Source of the DNA: Palaeococcus ferrophilus DSM 13482
GTDB lineage: Archaea > Methanobacteriota_B > Thermococci > Thermococcales > Thermococcaceae
Direction of reading: 5' to 3'
Length of the DNA stretch: 64,000 nt
Assembly (NCBI RefSeq): GCF_000966265.1
Contig: NZ_LANF01000004.1
Coordinates: forward strand, 1-64,000
Shown: positions 54,131 to 63,191 of the stretch, one piece after another
Layout: each line of letters begins with the position of its first letter
Numbering within the stretch: the stretch's first letter is position 1
Notes under the pieces: generated by a model
Databases searched by the model: none
What the model was told of the DNA's origin: nothing
The model's input: the letters and a program-made list of their open reading frames with translations, nothing else
Translations under genes and position numbers: made by a program

Positions 54131-56614
54131 TTAGCCCTTACTCACACAGCCTATGAAGGCCTCCCAGACCTTGAAGGGTCCCCTCAGGCAAGTCACGTAG
54201 CAGTTGCAGTTGAAGCTCCCATAGCGGCATTCAAGAGCGCTGCAGACCGTAGAGGGATCCTTTGGGTTGAGGCCGTCGAGGGGAGCTAGGCAGGGGTGGA
54301 TGTTCCCCCATCCCGGGTTTGGAAGGTTTTTCTCGATGTCGTCGGCGTAGGAGTTTATAGAAGCTCCCGTTATGACGGCGTTCGTCTCGGGCATCGGGGG
54401 CCAGGGGGTAATGCATGGATAGCGCTCTATGGCGTCCCATATCAGGGAGAAGTAGCGGGCGAAGATGGTAGCGGGCAGGAAAGTTCTTCCCTGTATGCAG
54501 CACAGCCGGCAGGATTCTCCCTCAACAACGCCAACCATGGCCGCTTTGAGCTTGCAGAGCTCGCACTCCTCTTGCGTTGCATACCCTCTCCCCGCCATCG
54601 GGCCCCTGGGGAAAGTGTTGGGATGGAGGGTGTTGAGAGCCACCTTTCCAAAGCTGGCCGAAAATCCGTTGTAGCCCGGGCCGTTGTGGAGCGTCGCGTT
54701 TAGACCGGGGAAGAAGGGAACTGTTAGGTTCCTATCCTCTGCCACCGCCATGGCGAAGGTGGTGCTTGAGTTCCCGGCTTTCAGCTCAAAGGAGTGGAGG
54801 CCGGGAGTTAAGAGCACCTCAATCCTGCCCCTCTCATCCGTTGTCCCCACCACTTTCCCGTCAACTGACACCGTGAGGTTGATGGCGTAGAAGGAAGGCG
54901 GCATGACCGCGGTGAGGGTCACGGTCAGGGGTTTTTCCCCTCCAGCTTCCTCCGCTGGCCTTGGAAGGGCGAAATAGCCCGCTGTCAGGAGAATGCCTAT
55001 TACCAACAGCGCCAGTCCCCGCTTATCCTTCCTCGCATAGAGGACGAGTCCGCCTATTACCGCAGCGGCTCCAAGAACTGCAAGTATTAACCCCAAATCA
55101 GAGCCCCCTTCACCTTCCACCGGCGTCTGAGGGGGGGTGTAGCTCTCGTTCTCCACGAAGAAGGAGAAGTATCCCTCCGAGTCCGTCCACACGGTTCTTC
55201 CCGAGACGTTCACCGGCGCCCCCTGTATGTCCACCTTCCCGTAGATGACCGCCCCATTTTCCAGGGGTAGGGACTCCTGCCAGAGGAGCCTTGGCTTTAG
55301 GTTGCTTACCACCCTCGTCCTGTTCATGTAAACGTCCTCGCCGTCGAAGTAGACCGCCGTGATGTTGTACTCGCCAGCCAGGAAAGTTGCGTTCCACTCT
55401 ACCTCCTCACCCCATCTTGCGAGCTTTCCGTTGATGTAGATGAAAACCGGCCCCGGGAAGTACTCCCTGGGCGTCACCCACGCCTTTAGGGTTCCATTCC
55501 CGTAGAGGAGGTGAACCTTCGGCCTCAGCTCATCGAGGAGTATTAGTCTCCCCCCGGAGCCAACGTAGCCCCCGCCGAAGTCGTGCGTGAATGCAACGCC
55601 AGGAAAGGCCGTGTATCCCTCGGGATAGGTTCTCTTCTCCACCCTTTCCAGTGTGGGCTCTATCTCCACCTCACCCCGGTTAACTTCCAGGGTCTTGGTG
55701 GGCCCTCCGAGGGAGATTACTTCCATCTCTCCGACCTCTCTCTCAAGAACTGCCTCGCCAGTCCACGTGACGTTCCCCGGGTTGAAGAGCACCAGGTCCC
55801 AGTCCGAGTTCATCAGGAGGACGTAGTTTCCAAAGAGCTTGACGTGGAGGGGCCGGCCTATAATCTTGAGGAAGCGGAAGGTGGCGTTGTAAGGCTCAAA
55901 CATCGCAACGCCTGGCGTTTCGCCCTCCATTATCGCCGCGTAAACCGTGAGGTTCCCATCAACGGTTATCCCGTCCGGGACGAGTGTTGAATAGTTTTCG
56001 GGGAGGCGCCATAGGTAGAACGTCCTGTTCTCGGGGAAGAGTATCCCAACGCCGCCCTTTGGCTCATCTTTAAACTCAATAGTAAAGTAAACTCTGTCGA
56101 GAGCTGGGAAGACATCGTAGGTTTTGAAGGTCTCATTGGGAAGGCGGTAAAAGGTCAGAGTGCCGTTTTTAAGTATCCCAACCCCACCGGTCCCGTTGAG
56201 CATGCCGGCGAAGTACGCGGTATCTCTTTTGGCATAGACGTGGATTAGCTGCAAGCCGGAGTACTCCCAGGCGTAGAGCGTGTCGTTGGAGGGATTCAAG
56301 GCCAAGGCTGGCCCCCAGTCAGCGGCCATATAAACACTGTCACCGACCGAAAGGCCGTTGAGGAGATAGGGCTGCTCCCAGTATATAAAGTGGGTCTCGT
56401 TGGTCTTGAGCCACACCCTTTCACCGTAGGTGCTGAAGTAGAGTCCATCGGGAGAAAGCCTCGGGTGGAGTATTATCCCTCCAACGTCCCACACGAAGAC
56501 TTTTCCCGCCGATGCCACCGGAATTGCCAGAAGAAAGAGCATTAAAACGACAAGGGTTCTTTTAAGGTTCTTGCTGTCCCCCAAATTCTGAAGACAGAAG
56601 CCCCGCCCGCACAT
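54131..56614 (-). CDS. Large exported protein with membrane segments and Cys-rich end
   Basis: 827 residues, family not recognised. A signal peptide (RTLVVLMLFLLAIPVASA) follows a 19-residue start; GGAGG precedes the ATG at 56614. Residues about 35-320 show repeated strands typical of a beta-propeller (HPRLSPDGLYFSTYG, GVGILKNGTLTFYRLPN, GVAMFEPYNATFRFL), with many N-glycosylation sequons. Two hydrophobic segments follow mid-protein (LGLILAVLGAAAVIGGLVLY, LALLVIGILLTAGYFAL). The last 150 residues hold over a dozen Cys (CELCKLK, CRLCCIQ, CNCYVTC). It looks like a membrane-anchored sensor or surface protein with a disulfide- or metal-stabilised tail. Confidence 0.75.
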   Translation of the reverse strand: MCGRGFCLQNLGDSKNLKRTLVVLMLFLLAIPVASAGKVFVWDVGGIILHPRLSPDGLYFSTYGERVWLKTNETHFIYWEQPYLLNGLSVGDSVYMAADWGPALALNPSNDTLYAWEYSGLQLIHVYAKRDTAYFAGMLNGTGGVGILKNGTLTFYRLPNETFKTYDVFPALDRVYFTIEFKDEPKGGVGILFPENRTFYLWRLPENYSTLVPDGITVDGNLTVYAAIMEGETPGVAMFEPYNATFRFLKIIGRPLHVKLFGNYVLLMNSDWDLVLFNPGNVTWTGEAVLEREVGEMEVISLGGPTKTLEVNRGEVEIEPTLERVEKRTYPEGYTAFPGVAFTHDFGGGYVGSGGRLILLDELRPKVHLLYGNGTLKAWVTPREYFPGPVFIYINGKLARWGEEVEWNATFLAGEYNITAVYFDGEDVYMNRTRVVSNLKPRLLWQESLPLENGAVIYGKVDIQGAPVNVSGRTVWTDSEGYFSFFVENESYTPPQTPVEGEGGSDLGLILAVLGAAAVIGGLVLYARKDKRGLALLVIGILLTAGYFALPRPAEEAGGEKPLTVTLTAVMPPSFYAINLTVSVDGKVVGTTDERGRIEVLLTPGLHSFELKAGNSSTTFAMAVAEDRNLTVPFFPGLNATLHNGPGYNGFSASFGKVALNTLHPNTFPRGPMAGRGYATQEECELCKLKAAMVGVVEGESCRLCCIQGRTFLPATIFARYFSLIWDAIERYPCITPWPPMPETNAVITGASINSYADDIEKNLPNPGWGNIHPCLAPLDGLNPKDPSTVCSALECRYGSFNCNCYVTCLRGPFKVWEAFIGCVSKG

Positions 56615-56747
56615 TTTCAGGCCTCCGTTAAGGAGCTCGTTAAATCAATCTAGGGCTCGAAACGATATAAGGTTTGCTTTTCAAAATGTTACACTTCGAA
56701 AAATATAGCATTTACAAAATCAAAATACACCTTGTGCTTTTCAGCTT

Positions 56748-57598
56748 TTAAACACGGACATCTAAAGCTTCCTTGAGGAGTTTATAAACCACCGAAAAGT
56801 CGAGCCCCTCCATGTCCCTCTCAAAGGCCGCCCTGTAGAGCTCTCTTACGGTAGTGTTGAGCCGGACTGCTTTCTTTGATGCCAAAGCCAGATCGTAAGC
56901 GTAGGAGAGGTCCTTAACGAGGTTCTTCACGGAGAAGTGCGTCGAGTAGTCATCGCCAAGGAGCTTCTCCTTCTTTGCCTTCAGCACCACCGAGTTGCCG
57001 GCGCCGTTCTCAAGAACCTCTATGAGCTCTTCCTTCGGGATTCCGGCTTTTTCACCCAAAGCTATTGCCTCACCTAGCGCCGCCATGAAGGCTCCGAGCA
57101 CAAAGTTGTTTATCAGTTTGAGCTTCGTGACCTTTCCGGGCTCATCGAAGTGGAATATCTTCTTCCCGAGCTTCTCAAGGTAGGGACGGACTTTCTCAAA
57201 GGCCTCCCTCTCTCCCTCACGAGGATCGTCAGCTGGCCGTTTCTCGCTGGGATGACGCTCCTCATGACGGGGCTTTCAAGGTAAAAGGCTCCCGCTTCCC
57301 TGTACATCTCGTGGAACTCTAAGACCTTCTCGTGGTAGTTCGTGGTGGTGTCTACCACTATCTTTCCGCTGAGGTCCGCCTTTAAAAGCCTCTCCGAGAC
57401 CTGCCTCACCGCTTCGCTGTCGTAGAGCGAGAGGAATATCACGTCGCATTTCTCAGCAACTTCCTCCGGAGTTCTTGCGACGTTCTTGAAACCTTTGGCC
57501 TTCTCTATCGTCCTGTTCCAGACGAGGAGCTCGTACTCCTCCGATAACCTCTCCGCCATGGCCCTACCTATGTGGCCCAGACCAATCCACCCTATCAT
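56748..57598 (-). pseudogene. Frameshifted 3-hydroxyisobutyrate-dehydrogenase-like gene
   Basis: Minus-strand residues from 57598 read GWIGLGHIGRAMAERL (NAD(P)-binding loop), ESPVMRSVIPARNGQLTILV, then lose the frame near 57225-57232. The continuation in another frame (REAFEKVRPYLEKLG, then KLKLINNFVLGAFMAALGEA with the catalytic Lys, then GLDFSVVYKLLKEA) completes the family to 56748. A single missing base explains it. The full protein would be about 284 residues, a beta-hydroxyacid dehydrogenase. Either a recent mutation or a sequencing error; the rest is well preserved. Confidence 0.82.
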
Positions 57599-57666
57599 CT
57601 CCATCACTCGATTGATTGTTTCGAACAATTTTTATACTCTCTATCCAAAACCTTAGAGGTGGAAGC

Positions 57667-58203
57667 ATGGAGTTCTTTGAAGTGCTCAAAAAGAGGCGGA
57701 GCATAAGGCGCTTCCAAAACAGGCCGATTCCGCGCGAGCTCGTGGAAAAGCTCCTTGAGGCGGCCTTTCTCTCACCCAGCTCCTACAACAAGCGGCCCTG
57801 GCACTTCATCGTCGTGGACAACAGGGAAAAGCTCGATGCGCTCTCAAGGGCAAAGCTCGGTGCCTCAGGCCTCAAAACGGCGCCGGTGGCGATAGTCGTT
57901 GCCGCCGACGAGAGCAGGAGCGACGTCTGGATCGAGGACTCGAGCATAGCGGCCGAGCACATCCAGCTGGCAGCGTTTGCCCTCGGCCTTGCCTCATTCT
58001 GGGTTCAGATAAGGAACAGGATGCACGACGAAACCAAAACTGCGGAGGAGTACGTGAGGGAGTTCTTAGACATTCCGGAAAACTACCGCGTGCTTTGCAT
58101 AATAGGGGTGGGCTATCCAGCGGAGAACAAGCCACCTCACGGTGATGAGGTCTTCGATTGGGAGAAGGTGAGCCACAACGAGTTTGGGAAGAGATTTAAG
58201 TAG
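57667..58203 (+). CDS. Nitroreductase-family flavoprotein
   Basis: 178 residues: FMN-binding KKRRSIRRFQNRPIPRELVE near the start, SPSSYNKRPWHFIVVDN, and IIGVGYPAENKPPH near the end. It reduces quinones, nitro compounds or flavin with NAD(P)H; physiological substrate unknown. The ATG at 57667 follows GAGGTGG, within a 68-bp gap from the divergent dehydrogenase pseudogene. Confidence 0.9.
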   Translation: MEFFEVLKKRRSIRRFQNRPIPRELVEKLLEAAFLSPSSYNKRPWHFIVVDNREKLDALSRAKLGASGLKTAPVAIVVAADESRSDVWIEDSSIAAEHIQLAAFALGLASFWVQIRNRMHDETKTAEEYVREFLDIPENYRVLCIIGVGYPAENKPPHGDEVFDWEKVSHNEFGKRFK

Positions 58204-58309
58204 CCATCGGGAGCCCAATCTCTTCAACATTTTTCAAGCCCTTTCTGGCAAGGATTTCTTTAGGGGAGCTTCCTACCGGGTCCAGGCCGATGCAGTCATG
58301 GGGCTCACG
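58196..58309 (-). pseudogene. Possible gene remnant, perhaps DUF362-like
   Basis: The minus strand in this gap reads DCIGLDPVGSSPKEILARKG followed by LKNVEEIGLPMAT and a stop. It is protein-like and vaguely recalls the C-terminal GxDP segment of DUF362 proteins. No upstream coding part continues it. It overlaps the last bases of the nitroreductase gene. The family is a guess; it may be chance. Confidence 0.3.
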
Positions 58310-58420
58310 TGGTGCACCTGTGTGTGGTATAAATGTCAATACCTTTTCAGGGGGAATTTTCCATTTTGGAAAGGATAAGAGCCATAAGTCTGCTTTATTA
58401 AGCACAGATTGGTGATTATA

Positions 58421-58627
58421 ATGGAAGCTAAGGTATGCAAGTTCTGCGCCGGAGAGAGGCTCGATGATGTGATAAAGCTCCTCGAGGAGAAGGGCTACAG
58501 GGTTAGCGTTGAGGAGTGCATAGGGCTCTGCGCAAAGTACGCCTGCGGCAACATAAACGTCATAGCCGGCGAAAAGGAGATATCCGCCAGGGACTTTGAT
58601 GAGTTCGTGAAAGTACTGGAGGTATAG
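58421..58627 (+). CDS. Small four-cysteine protein (DUF1450-like)
   Basis: 68 residues. VCKFCAGERLDD at the start and CIGLCAKYACG in the middle give five cysteines in CxxC, CxxxC and CxxxxC spacings. The pattern recalls DUF1450/YuzB-type or thioredoxin-like ferredoxin folds. It could bind a cluster or metal, or carry sulfur. GGTGATTATA precedes the ATG at 58421. It heads a run of redox genes; the DsrE-like gene starts 3 bp after its stop. A TGCTT-TATT-AAGCA dyad at 58391-58404 lies upstream. Confidence 0.72.
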   Translation: MEAKVCKFCAGERLDDVIKLLEEKGYRVSVEECIGLCAKYACGNINVIAGEKEISARDFDEFVKVLEV

Positions 58628-58629
58628 CC

Positions 58630-58959
58630 ATGGTGAAGGCCTTAGTGATAATTTCAAGCGATGATGAGGGGGCCTTACCGGGCTTCATGTGGGCCGTGAA
58701 TGCCATCAAGCACGGCTGGGTCGAGGACGTTGAGGTTGTTCTCTTCGGCCCGATAGAGAGGGCGATAGCGGAGGGAGACGAGCGCTTCCTTCCGTGGGTG
58801 GAAAAGCTGGGAGAGCTCGGAAAACTCCCTCTGGCCTGCAAGAGGCTGGCGGAGATGGAGGACTTTGAGACTCCGCTCGGGGAGTACGCGAGGCTGGAAT
58901 ACGTGGGCAAAATAATAGCCGAGCACCTGGAGAAGGGCTACGTCCCGATGACCTTCTAA
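58630..58959 (+). CDS. DsrE/DsrF-like protein
   Basis: 109 residues: VKALVIISSDDEGALPGFMWAV at the start, then EVVLFGPIERAIAEGD and a C-terminal helical part. The fold pattern is that of DsrE/TusD-type sulfur-handling proteins, but the usual active-site Cys position is not obvious; the only Cys is in PLACKRLAEMED. It is almost fused to the small CxxC gene, which suggests that they work together. Confidence 0.75.
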   Translation: MVKALVIISSDDEGALPGFMWAVNAIKHGWVEDVEVVLFGPIERAIAEGDERFLPWVEKLGELGKLPLACKRLAEMEDFETPLGEYARLEYVGKIIAEHLEKGYVPMTF

Positions 58960-59020
58960 TGAAAAAAGCTTCAAGAAAAGTCTTTTTAAGCCTTGGAGAA
59001 AGGCATTTTAGGTGAACAGA

Positions 59021-60319
59021 GTGAGGAGGGTGCCCCTAATATTCATCTTTTTCCTGCTCTTCGTGGGACTTGTAACAGCGGGGGAGGTCTCCTACGGGGG
59101 GCTTAAGTTCCAGGACGTTTCAAGCGAGGGGGAGCTAAAATCTCTAATCTCCGCCCACGAGGGCGAGTATTTCTTCATCTTCTACCACTCGGAGAGCTGT
59201 CCGGCCTGTCAGTACATGAAGGCGAGCGTCTTCCCGACGGAGAAGGCCAAAGCGGCCCTCAACGGGCTCAACCTGGTGGCTATTGATGTTTACAGGGGGA
59301 GAGAGCTCACCAACCTGGGCTACGTTGTCAGGGACAGCGTCCTCGTGCTCCAGCCCGACAACTCCGGCTATTACAACCCCCGGGAGCCGGGGGAGAGGAT
59401 AAACGTCGGCGTCCCGGGAACGCCAACGATGGTGCTCTTCAAGGTCGAGAACGGCACGATGGTGCTCAAAGGGGTGGCAGTTGGAGCGCTGAACCCGGAT
59501 GGCCTTGAGTTCTTCGTAAAGACTGCCATCGGGGACGAGATGCAAAGCCCCACCGAGAGTATGGATACGCAAAGCGAGAGGGTAAAAAATGGAAGCTCAA
59601 GGGAGAACGCCAACACAAACCTAAGCCTCGCCGTGCTCCTTCCCATATTCTCCGCGGGGATCGTTAGCGTCTTCTCGCCCTGCGTGCTCCCAGTAATAGC
59701 GGGCGCCCTCTCGCTGACCTTTGCGAGGAGAAAGGTGGAGGTCATAATAGCGGGTATGGTGGCGTCATTTGCCCTCCTCGGTGCCCTCGTTGGGAGCCTC
59801 GGCGAGTACGCCTCCGGCATACAGGGAGCGCTCTACCTCCTCGGAGGAGTTGGTTTCATACTGGTGGGTGCGAGCTTCGTAAACCCGGGGATGAGGGCAA
59901 AGATGGAGTGGTTCCTCAGCTTTTCTCCCTCTGATAGGGTGGTTTCAAAGAACGGCCTCGCCTACGACTTCGCCCTAGGCTCTGCACTCGGGGCGACTTG
60001 GCTCGGCTGCATAGCGCCCTATGTGGGCTTCGCCGTGATAACCGCGGCCCTAACGGGGGAGGCACTGAAGGGGGTCATAGTTATGGGCACCTACGGCCTC
60101 GGGATGGGCCTCACGGTCTACCTCATCACCATGTCGAAGGACCTGGGCGAGTGGATAAACAGAAAGCTGCTCTCCGGCAGGATTTCGGTAAGTGCCGGAA
60201 GCTCAAAGTGGGAGGTCGCCATCGGCGTTGTCCTCATAGCCCTTGGAATTCTCATGCTGACCGAGGTCACGCCGCTGAAGCTGTGGAGTGCCCTCTTCGA
60301 ATCACTCTCAAAACTGTAA
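59021..60319 (+). CDS. Thioredoxin-CcdA fusion (DsbD-like) membrane protein
   Basis: 432 residues from GTG 59021 (AGGTGA before it). A signal peptide is followed by an extracytoplasmic thioredoxin-like domain with YHSESCPACQYMK, a polar linker, and then a six-helix CcdA/DsbD-beta domain. The two transmembrane redox cysteines are in FSPCVLPVIAGAL and ATWLGCIAPYVG. It moves electrons from cytosolic thioredoxin to the outside. GTG 59012 is also open. Next to DsrE and DUF302 genes, it anchors a redox or sulfur-relay cluster. Confidence 0.88.
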   Translation: MRRVPLIFIFFLLFVGLVTAGEVSYGGLKFQDVSSEGELKSLISAHEGEYFFIFYHSESCPACQYMKASVFPTEKAKAALNGLNLVAIDVYRGRELTNLGYVVRDSVLVLQPDNSGYYNPREPGERINVGVPGTPTMVLFKVENGTMVLKGVAVGALNPDGLEFFVKTAIGDEMQSPTESMDTQSERVKNGSSRENANTNLSLAVLLPIFSAGIVSVFSPCVLPVIAGALSLTFARRKVEVIIAGMVASFALLGALVGSLGEYASGIQGALYLLGGVGFILVGASFVNPGMRAKMEWFLSFSPSDRVVSKNGLAYDFALGSALGATWLGCIAPYVGFAVITAALTGEALKGVIVMGTYGLGMGLTVYLITMSKDLGEWINRKLLSGRISVSAGSSKWEVAIGVVLIALGILMLTEVTPLKLWSALFESLSKL

Positions 60320-60331
60320 GGGGGTGGAAAA

Positions 60332-60685
60332 ATGTTCAGGTACAGGAGGAAGCTTGAGATGGGCCTCAGGGAGGCCGAGGAGAAGTTTAAGGCAAAGCTC
60401 GAGGAGAAGGGCTACAAGGTCGTGCTTGAGTTCACGCCGAGCGACGTGGTCAAGGCCAAGCTCGGCGTTGAGATGGAGCCCTACAGGCTCCTCTACGTCT
60501 GCAACCCGAAGAAGTTCTACGAGATGACCAAGGTCGAGTACGAAATTGGCTCCTTCGCCCCGTGCCCGGTTATCCTCTACCAGAAGGACGGGGAGACTTA
60601 CATTGCTATAAACACGGCTGAGGACATAGTTGAGGTCATTAAGGAGCCGCTCGAGGACGTTAAGGCGGTCATTGAGGGGCTTTGA
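60332..60685 (+). CDS. DUF302-family protein
   Basis: 117 residues: AEEKFKAKLEEKGYKVVLEF, YRLLYVCNPKKFYEM, then GSFAPCPVILYQKDGETYIA, the DUF302 core with a conserved Cys. A GGGGGTGG site precedes the ATG. It is 12 bp behind the thioredoxin-CcdA gene and so is in the same operon. The second DUF302 gene of this window (the first is at 35.6 kb, beside a CoA-binding protein). Confidence 0.85.
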   Translation: MFRYRRKLEMGLREAEEKFKAKLEEKGYKVVLEFTPSDVVKAKLGVEMEPYRLLYVCNPKKFYEMTKVEYEIGSFAPCPVILYQKDGETYIAINTAEDIVEVIKEPLEDVKAVIEGL

Positions 60686-60842
60686 CCCTCTATCAATCCT
60701 TTTTTGGCAGGTTGGTTCTCGATTGGGCCGTTATCGGATTGCCAAGATGTGAGGGGCCGGCCTATCAGAAGGAACGCTTGGAAACGTTCGTTTCGGCGGG
60801 TTCCTAATTAATCCCAATGTTCCAGTTTTCCGTGGTGGTTGT

Positions 60843-61658
60843 ATGAAGTTGAGGTGGTTTGCTGCCATCGTGCTGGTCATAGACATACTCGCCTTGGCGG
60901 TGGTCGCGGGTGCGTATCTTGGAAGTGATGAAAGGGAGGCCTCTACAGGATTGGAACTAAACAGAACTCCACCAACTCCCGGAGCTACCGTACCGATTCT
61001 GAAGCTGTACACAACCCCAACGGGCCCGGTAAGGTTGATTGACGGAAGAATCGTCGGTGACGTTGACGTGGAAAACGGGAGCTTAACGATGCTGCACTTC
61101 AACGGCTCGGGCTACGTCGATCTCAGCGACTCCATCGGCGAAATCGGGGAGCTCAAAGAAGGCTCAATCTCAGTGGTCTTCCGATACGAGGAGAGCGACC
61201 AGAACGTCCTCCCAATCCTCTACTTTGGAGATAAAGAGGGAAAGAACCTCTTCATAATCGAAATAGGCCACAGAGGTGAGAACAACAGGAGACTCTACGT
61301 TACGTGGATTCCTGAAGGGGATAAGCCTGCTCTCTGCTTCGACAGCGGCTTCAACCTCAAGCCGGGAAGATGGTACCACCTCGTCGTGGTTGTGAGCGAG
61401 AACGGGAACACTGCCTACCTGAACGGGAGGGAGATGACCTGGAGGCACTACAACTTCGGAAACGAGAGCATGAGGCTATTCTTTGCCAACATGCCAAAGA
61501 AGGAGCTCTCCACCCTCGGCTACGGGAAGACTGCGGACTCTATAACACCCGAGTTCCTCTATTTCCACGGGGATATCGCCGACCTTAGGGTCTACCCATG
61601 GCCCCTCAGCGGTGAGGATGTCAAGAGCCTTCTGGAAGAGATAAGGAGCAGAAATTAG
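60843..61658 (+). CDS. Exported LamG/concanavalin-like protein
   Basis: 271 residues. An N-terminal hydrophobic segment (MKLRWFAAIVLVIDILALAV, residues 1-20) acts as a signal or anchor. The mature part carries the LamG pattern: LHFNGSGYVDLSDSIGEIGE, GSISVVFRYEE, WYHLVVVVSENGNTAYLNGR and FLYFHGDIADLRVYPWPLS. LamG-like domains bind sugars or surfaces. Its target is unknown. TATA-like CCTAATTAA lies about 30 bp before the ATG. Confidence 0.82.
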   Translation: MKLRWFAAIVLVIDILALAVVAGAYLGSDEREASTGLELNRTPPTPGATVPILKLYTTPTGPVRLIDGRIVGDVDVENGSLTMLHFNGSGYVDLSDSIGEIGELKEGSISVVFRYEESDQNVLPILYFGDKEGKNLFIIEIGHRGENNRRLYVTWIPEGDKPALCFDSGFNLKPGRWYHLVVVVSENGNTAYLNGREMTWRHYNFGNESMRLFFANMPKKELSTLGYGKTADSITPEFLYFHGDIADLRVYPWPLSGEDVKSLLEEIRSRN

Positions 61659-61659
61659 T

Positions 61660-62082
61660 TCATCTTCTCTTTTTCAGTTTTTCAAGGAGCTCTTCCGTGG
61701 TTTTCTTTATGTCCATGATCTCTTCAAGGTCTTCCAGAAAGCCGAGCCTCGTGTAGAACTCCTCCATTCTCTCAAGTTCATTAAGAAGGCTCAACGCGTC
61801 TCTCTTGGCCCTGGCTCGCGGGTCTATGTCGTACTCTTTCCTAAGCCGCTCGAAAAACTCCCTGCCGAGTTCATAAACGCCCTCCTTCGTCACTCCAAAA
61901 ACTATGTAAGGAACCTTCGAGAGTTCAAAAAGGAAAGCCAAGAGGGCGAGCCTCTCAAGATCTCTCTCCCTGGAGGAGGGAATGGGAAGGTACTGAAGGC
62001 CTTCGTTAAAATAGATCACGAGATACCAGGAGTCGGGCCTGATAGAGAATTCCCGCTCTTTTCCTTTTATTACTGCTCCCAT
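61660..62082 (-). CDS. Hypothetical charged protein
   Basis: 140 residues, family not recognised. The N-terminal half has alternating strands and a hydrophobic helix (LALLAFLFELSKVPYIVFGV); the C-terminal half is a charged coiled-coil-like helix ending KLKKRR. No cysteines. It is convergent with the LamG gene (one base between stops) and 29 bp after msrAB on the same strand, so possibly cotranscribed. Confidence 0.65.
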   Translation of the reverse strand: MGAVIKGKEREFSIRPDSWYLVIYFNEGLQYLPIPSSRERDLERLALLAFLFELSKVPYIVFGVTKEGVYELGREFFERLRKEYDIDPRARAKRDALSLLNELERMEEFYTRLGFLEDLEEIMDIKKTTEELLEKLKKRR

Positions 62083-62111
62083 AGTCTGTCCCCGCTTTAT
62101 TCTTTGAGGGA

Positions 62112-63116
62112 CTACTTAAAAATGCCCTCGTAGGCGATGTAGCCGTATCTCCTAAGCTCCTCCCTTGGAATGAAGCGGAGTGCCGCGGAGTTTATGCAGT
62201 ATCTCCTTCCCGTTGGTGTGGGCTCGTCGAAGACGTGGCCGAGGTGAGAGTTGGCGAACCTGCTCCTGATTTCCCGGCCGCAGAGGAGGCCTTCGCACTC
62301 TTCAGCCTCAACGACGGCCCACTCTTCAAGAGGCTTTGTGAAGCTAGGCCACCCAGTTCCGGAGTCGTACTTGTCGAGGGAGCTGAAGAGCGGCTCGCCC
62401 GAGGCCACATCAACGTATATTCCCTCATCGTGGTTGTTCCAGTATTCGTTATGGAATGGCGGCTCTGTATCGCCGAGCTGTGTAACCCTGTACTGTAAGG
62501 GCGTTAGCAGGCTTTTAAGCTCTGCATCGCTTGGCTTCACGTAACCAAGCCAGTAGCGCTCCCTCTCAGGGAAGAGACGGAAGTATTTGTTCTTCTCCCA
62601 CATCGACTTTATGAATCCGAGCCTTCCAGAGTAGAGCTTGTAATGTTTGTAGTTCGTCTCAAAGCGGAAGTAGTAGCCCTGGTGGTAGTTCTCAGCCGGA
62701 TAAAACTCCTTCGCCGGCAGAATTTCTGTAGCTATCGGTTCGTTGAAGATTCCAGAGAGCTGAAGCCTTCTCTTGGATTCCTCTGCGAGTTCTCTCTGTT
62801 CCTCGTTTAAGTAGAAGATGGCCGTTTTATACTGCTCACCCCTGTCGGCGAACTGCCCGCCCGGATCGGTGGGGTCTATGTTCCTCCAGAAGACCTCCAA
62901 GAGACGCTCGTAGGAGATTTTGGCCGGATCGTAGATTACCTCTACGGCTTCCCTGTGACCTGTCTCACCCGTTGAGACGAGCTCATAGGTGGGGTTCTCA
63001 ACCCAGCCGCCGGTGTAGCCGGAAACTGCCTCGATCACTCCGGAAAATCTTTCAAAGGCCTCTTCCATGCACCAGAAACAGCCTCCGGCAAATATTGCCA
63101 CTTCGTCCGTCCCCAT
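62112..63116 (-). CDS. msrAB: Fused peptide methionine sulfoxide reductase MsrA-MsrB
   Basis: 334 residues. The MsrA domain comes first with [13 protein letters not shown] (catalytic Cys) and [15 protein letters not shown]. The MsrB domain begins near residue 190 and has [13 protein letters not shown] and the catalytic Cys in [12 protein letters not shown], but no CxxC zinc pairs. Together they reduce S- and R-methionine sulfoxide. A similar fused enzyme is known from T. kodakarensis. It is divergent from the aldehyde dehydrogenase gene. Confidence 0.95.
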   Translation of the reverse strand: MGTDEVAIFAGGCFWCMEEAFERFSGVIEAVSGYTGGWVENPTYELVSTGETGHREAVEVIYDPAKISYERLLEVFWRNIDPTDPGGQFADRGEQYKTAIFYLNEEQRELAEESKRRLQLSGIFNEPIATEILPAKEFYPAENYHQGYYFRFETNYKHYKLYSGRLGFIKSMWEKNKYFRLFPERERYWLGYVKPSDAELKSLLTPLQYRVTQLGDTEPPFHNEYWNNHDEGIYVDVASGEPLFSSLDKYDSGTGWPSFTKPLEEWAVVEAEECEGLLCGREIRSRFANSHLGHVFDEPTPTGRRYCINSAALRFIPREELRRYGYIAYEGIFK

Positions 63117-63191
63117 GGCTTATCACTCTGCACTTAGTAGGCGGGCAACCCTTAAATAGTTTTGGACATTATTACATATCGGTGATTATAA

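Noticed and set aside
58184-58378. 64-codon plus-strand frame after the nitroreductase gene
   Set aside because: It starts inside the nitroreductase gene and has low-complexity composition without a ribosome-binding site.
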